A DNA stretch of 8,632 nt from Ruminococcus sp. GTDB lineage: Bacteria; Bacillota; Clostridia; Oscillospirales; Ruminococcaceae. Within the stretch, counting starts at the first letter, position 1; each line of letters opens with the position of its first letter. The notes below the pieces were generated by a model. That model saw only the letters and a program-made list of their open reading frames with translations, searched no databases and was not told where the DNA came from. The DNA is taken from positions 1 to 8,632 of the forward strand of contig JAAVHM010000043.1 of the NCBI GenBank assembly GCA_014799675.1. Reading direction: 5' to 3'. The translations under genes and the position numbers were made by a program. This document shows, piece after piece, positions 6,639 to 8,632 of this stretch.

Positions 6639-7121
6639 TCACCCGATACCGCTTTTAAAAATTTTCTCCCAAAGCTTTCTGCTCATTTTAATAGAATCAT
6701 TCTCCCAGCGTCTGACGGTGTTTTTGCTTACCCCGAATAATTTGCCGAACCCGCCTTGAGTCAATCCGAACTCAAGGCGTTTCCTTTTTACCTGTTCGCC
6801 TTGCCCCTCAAAGATAAAACGATTATATTCGTCAAGAAGCTTGTCCGGTTCAATGCCGAAAATTTCCGCGCACTTTTGTATCGCATTGATAGGATAGCTT
6901 GTAAGCGTCCCGCTTTCATATCGTGCATATGTACTCCTGTCGATTTTCAGCAGCTCCGCCATTTCCTTTTGGAACAGTCCGCGTCTTATGCGATAGTACC
7001 TAAGCTTGTCCGATACCGTTTCGGTATCTTGGGGCAGCATATAGTCGGCAAGCCTGAAAATATGTTCATACAAAGGAACACATTTTACAACGCCGCGGCA
7101 ATTCCTGACGCATACTGCCAA
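6639..7121 (-). CDS. Double XRE-type helix-turn-helix regulator
   Basis: Small DNA-binding protein with two HTH_3/XRE modules. The first is DKLRYYRIRRGLFQKEMAEL followed by LKIDRSTYARYESG. The second is QVKRKRLEFGLTQGGFGKLF followed by GVSKNTVRRWEND. A linker EIFGIEPDKLLDEYNRFIF lies between them, and the tail is KLWEKIFKSGIG. Related two-module proteins occur near mobile elements in Clostridia (recollection, not searched). The start is uncertain: TTG 7121 is chosen because GAGGGA lies just upstream (160 aa). TTG 7163 (174 aa) and TTG 7073 (144 aa, beginning just before YEHIFRLADYM) are alternatives without a good ribosome site. With the chosen start it overlaps the end of the sigK-derived frame by 37 bp. 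It could be the control gene of an intervening element (inference). It ends 63 bp before the terminator at 6543-6575, which suits it on this strand. Confidence 0.72.
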   Translation of the reverse strand: MAVCVRNCRGVVKCVPLYEHIFRLADYMLPQDTETVSDKLRYYRIRRGLFQKEMAELLKIDRSTYARYESGTLTSYPINAIQKCAEIFGIEPDKLLDEYNRFIFEGQGEQVKRKRLEFGLTQGGFGKLFGVSKNTVRRWENDSIKMSRKLWEKIFKSGIG

Positions 7122-7510
7122 ACGTCCCTCGGAAGCAACATACCTTGCGGCATTGTGTTCCAATGCGGTACAATAGCATTTTCAATACACCTGGAAGCAT
7201 AAGTGGCAAACCTCGTTTTCTTGGCATAATCAAAGGTGGAAACCGCCTTGATAAGCCCGATAGTGCCTATGGAAATAAGATCCTCCTGATCGGTGGTAAC
7301 GTTGTAATATTTTTTTATGATATGCGCGACGAGCCGCAGGTTGTGCTCAATAAGCTTGTTCCGCGCGGCGGAGTCCCCCTCCCCCATTTTTCTGAAGCAC
7401 TCTTCCTCCTCCGCGGCGGAAAGGGGCTTGGGAAACACTCCTCCCGACTCTAAATGCAGCGCAAAAAACAGCAGATTTTCCAGCGCAAGATTTATTAATT
7501 CCGTGAACAA
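7085..7510 (-). CDS. sigK: N-terminal part of sporulation sigma factor sigma-K, cut at the skin junction
   Basis: Late mother-cell sigma factor. The 141-aa frame begins at TTG 7510 with GGGAG 9 bp upstream. Residues 1-30 form a hydrophobic pro-sequence (INLALENLLFFALHL) before FPKPLS, as in pro-sigma-K. Region 2 follows: NKLIEHNLRLVAHIIKKYY at 51-69, DQEDLISIGTIGLIKAVSTF at 74-93 and RFATYASRCIEN at 100-111. LVAHI favours sigma-K over sigma-E (LVVYI). After N111 the family continues EILMHxR; here it reads AIVPHWNTM and on to a stop with no family similarity. Regions 3 and 4, which read the -35 box, are absent, so the product cannot be a full sigma factor as it stands. In B. subtilis (spoIVCB/spoIIIC) and C. 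difficile the gene is split at this same motif by an excisable skin element. Thus either a skin-like element begins here or the gene is dead. No 3' half is seen in the window. Confidence 0.85.
   Translation of the reverse strand: MFTELINLALENLLFFALHLESGGVFPKPLSAAEEEECFRKMGEGDSAARNKLIEHNLRLVAHIIKKYYNVTTDQEDLISIGTIGLIKAVSTFDYAKKTRFATYASRCIENAIVPHWNTMPQGMLLPRDVWQYASGIAAAL
7141..7185. other. Putative skin-type attachment junction in sigK with nearby dyad
   Basis: On the minus strand the sigK match ends at GAAAATG (about 7183-7177), where B. subtilis sigK has GAAAATGAA and uses a short AATGA repeat for recombination (recollection). Here the next codon is GCT, so only AATG is shared. Just inside the supposed element is a perfect inverted repeat, GCATTG (7150-7155), TGTTC, CAATGC (7161-7166), with outer TACC (7141-7144) and GGTA (7167-7170) also complementary. 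Such dyads are common at serine-recombinase sites, but no recombinase gene is in view. Confidence 0.4.
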
Positions 7511-7543
7511 CCCTCTCAGCTCCCTATATTTTTATTTTATTAA

Positions 7544-7568
7544 ATCTTATGCGCCGTCGGGAATGTCC
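7544..7568 (-). promoter_or_regulatory. Candidate sporulation-type promoter of sigK
   Basis: Reading leftwards, CATAAGAT (7551-7544) resembles the -10 element CATAnnnT used by sigma-E and sigma-K. It would start transcription about 27 bp before the TTG start. An AC-containing GGACA (7568-7564) lies upstream with a 12-bp gap, shorter than usual, and no good sigma-E -35 box is seen. No consensus sigma-A promoter is visible between 7511 and 7622. The assignment rests mainly on the -10 match and its position. Confidence 0.28.
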
Positions 7569-7622
7569 TATTAAGAATAAATATAAAAAATTTACTTTAT
7601 TTATATTGTACAGCCCTGTAAC

Positions 7623-7675
7623 AGTGCAAGCCCGCCCCGACCATGATATCTCCGCAGTCGGGGCGGGTTTGCATT
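7623..7675 (-). terminator. Long GC-rich hairpin directly after the beta-propeller gene
   Basis: GCAAGCCCGCCCCGAC (7626-7641) pairs with GTCGGGGCGGGTTTGC (7657-7672) with a single G-T wobble, and pairing extends to 7623/7675 with one more wobble, across a 15-nt loop. It abuts the TAA stop of the minus-strand gene. On that strand no T-tract follows; on the plus strand the tail ATTATTTATAT is T-rich but no plus-strand gene precedes it. It could block or protect 3' ends rather than act as a classical terminator. A palindrome TACAG-CC-CTGTA lies beside it at 7609-7620. Confidence 0.65.
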
Positions 7676-8632
7676 ATTTATATGAAATTGTCACGGACTT
7701 CATGGTGTAATCAATCTTAGGCGCGGGCGTTGACGCAAGATATTCTTCATATTCCGCATCGCTCATATTGGGGGGAAGCGTTACCCAGTCGCCGAGCTGG
7801 GAGTCGTCAAGTCCGTCGTAGCATATTGTCAGCACGCCGTTGTTGGCGGTAAAGCCGCAGACGCCTTTCAAGTCCGCCGAATATGTGTCTATCAGTTTAT
7901 TGTCTCTGTAGAATTTAAAATCATACCTGCCGTTGTTGTAAGAATAGGTGATAACGTTGCCGTCGTTGTCGATAGTCAGTCCGTGGGATTCCCGATAGCT
8001 TTGGGTTTTCAGCACGTAATATTTGCCGTTGTCAAGAACATAGGACTCGCCGTCCTTAAAATATTCCCTCTCTTTTGTATTCTGTTTTATTGTATAATCA
8101 ATGAGGTCTTCTCCCTCGGGTACTGTTGTCATGTAGCTGTCTCTTATGTCGCGCCATTCGGAGCTGTACCAGATGATCTTGCCGTTAGATTCGTAAAGCT
8201 GCTGAACGCTTCTCTGCTCTTTAAACGTTACCTCGCCTGTTTTCAGGTCGATAATGCCGCAGTAATCCTTGCAGTCTTTCGGAACAGAGCCGCCTTCGTT
8301 TTTCTGAAAGCCCACATAATCGCCCGTTATTGCGAGAAAATTTAAAACGTCAAGCGGACGATCCTGCTCTACTGTGTAAAGCACCTGTTTGTTTTTGCCG
8401 TCCATATCCATTGAATAAATAGTCCTGTTATTTTTCGTCATATAGACAATTTTTTCGCCGTTTGTGTCAAAGTTTATGCTTTGAGGATACTTGTTTTTGG
8501 AAATCTCGTTAAGCTCCTTGTCAAGCTTGACGATAAATTTTGCCCTGCCTGAAAAGCCAAAAACCTCGGTATATATAAGGTAAAGGTCGTCGCCGCACTG
8601 CTTTAAAGTATCGTATCCCAGTCTGATTTTTT
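7674..8632 (-). CDS. C-terminal part of a TolB/DUF5050-like beta-propeller protein (5' end outside window)
   Basis: The frame is open to the right edge of the window, and 318 codons plus a TAA stop are visible. The first ATG inside (8441) is not the start, because repeat units continue upstream (LGYDTLKQCGDDLYLIYTE, INFDTNGEKIVYMTKN). The protein is built of about 40-50-residue beta-rich units such as NRTIYSMDMDGKNKQVLYTV, VPKDCKDYCGIIDLKTGEVT and GKYYVLKTQS, the pattern of six- to eight-bladed propellers in TolB/DUF5050-like proteins. These are usually exported or lipid-anchored in Firmicutes; the N-terminus that would show a signal peptide is not in the window. The C-terminus YTMKSVTISYK is a last beta strand. 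No enzymatic motif is visible. Ligand and role are unknown. It lies upstream of sigK on the same strand, separated by the strong hairpin at 7623-7675, so the two are probably independent units. Confidence 0.7.
   Translation of the reverse strand, partial: KIRLGYDTLKQCGDDLYLIYTEVFGFSGRAKFIVKLDKELNEISKNKYPQSINFDTNGEKIVYMTKNNRTIYSMDMDGKNKQVLYTVEQDRPLDVLNFLAITGDYVGFQKNEGGSVPKDCKDYCGIIDLKTGEVTFKEQRSVQQLYESNGKIIWYSSEWRDIRDSYMTTVPEGEDLIDYTIKQNTKEREYFKDGESYVLDNGKYYVLKTQSYRESHGLTIDNDGNVITYSYNNGRYDFKFYRDNKLIDTYSADLKGVCGFTANNGVLTICYDGLDDSQLGDWVTLPPNMSDAEYEEYLASTPAPKIDYTMKSVTISYK

Noticed and set aside
6636..6650. Small hairpin GTATC-ACCC-GATAC at the HTH gene 3' end
   Set aside because: Only 5 pairs; the nearby 12-bp stem at 6543-6575 is the better terminator.
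6756..7202. 148-codon plus-strand open frame opposite the HTH and sigK genes
   Set aside because: It lies antisense to recognisable HTH modules and the sigma region; no family features of its own.
7085..7510. Identification as sigma-E rather than sigma-K
   Set aside because: LRLVAHI and FPKPLS with a short hydrophobic lead match sigma-K; sigma-E has LVVYI and a different pro-region.
1..8632. CRISPR arrays, tRNA or rRNA genes, insertion sequences
   Set aside because: No spaced direct repeats, no cloverleaf-like stretch and no transposase or recombinase motif could be found on either strand.

Overview
The window looks like a chromosomal accessory region of a low-to-moderate GC, spore-forming-lineage Clostridia, perhaps an Oscillospiraceae/Ruminococcus-like organism. 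Reasons: the 5' part of a sporulation sigma-K gene, AGGAGG-type ribosome sites, consensus TTGACA/TATAAT promoters, and ATPase and HTH families common in gut Clostridia. The taxon is an inference; there is no rRNA or other marker here.

Layout. (1) 3-3548, plus strand: a tight three-gene RNA-repair operon. It holds a CCA-adding/HD nucleotidyltransferase (5' end outside the window), an RlaP-family DNA polymerase beta-fold nucleotidyltransferase, and an intact RtcB RNA ligase. The first two genes overlap by 14 bp and the last two are 2 bp apart. (2) 3549-6575, plus strand: two separately promoted AAA-type ATPases, one ATPase_2/DUF234 with an intact PD-(D/E)xK-like C-terminus, one AAA_14/DUF4143 with a degenerate one. 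Their promoters share the architecture TTGACA-[CTGAATTT]-TATAAT, and short coding-like scraps lie in front of each. A two-way terminator closes this block. (3) 6639-7510, minus strand: a double-HTH regulator and, upstream, the N-terminal part of sigma-K. (4) 7541-7675: a candidate sporulation-type promoter and a very strong hairpin. (5) 7674 to the right edge, minus strand: the C-terminal part of a TolB/DUF5050-like beta-propeller protein.

Most interesting observation: the sigma-K reading frame matches the family through residue Asn111 (the RCIEN motif) and then becomes unrelated sequence. This is the place where sigK is split by the skin element in Bacillus subtilis and by its counterpart in Clostridioides difficile. 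No sigK 3' half is visible in the window. The simplest reading is that 7175-7185 is one end of a skin-like intervening element extending to lower coordinates. The HTH gene, and perhaps the ATPases and the RNA-repair operon, would then be its cargo. The alternative is a decayed sigK. No recombinase gene or second junction is in view, so this remains an inference.

Working together: the CCA/HD enzyme, RlaP and RtcB form a plausible tRNA break-repair set: 3'-end rebuilding, nucleotidyl transfer, and ligation of 2',3'-cyclic-phosphate or 3'-phosphate ends to 5'-OH ends. The ATPases are of unknown function and have their own promoters. Whether they belong to the same system cannot be told from sequence alone.
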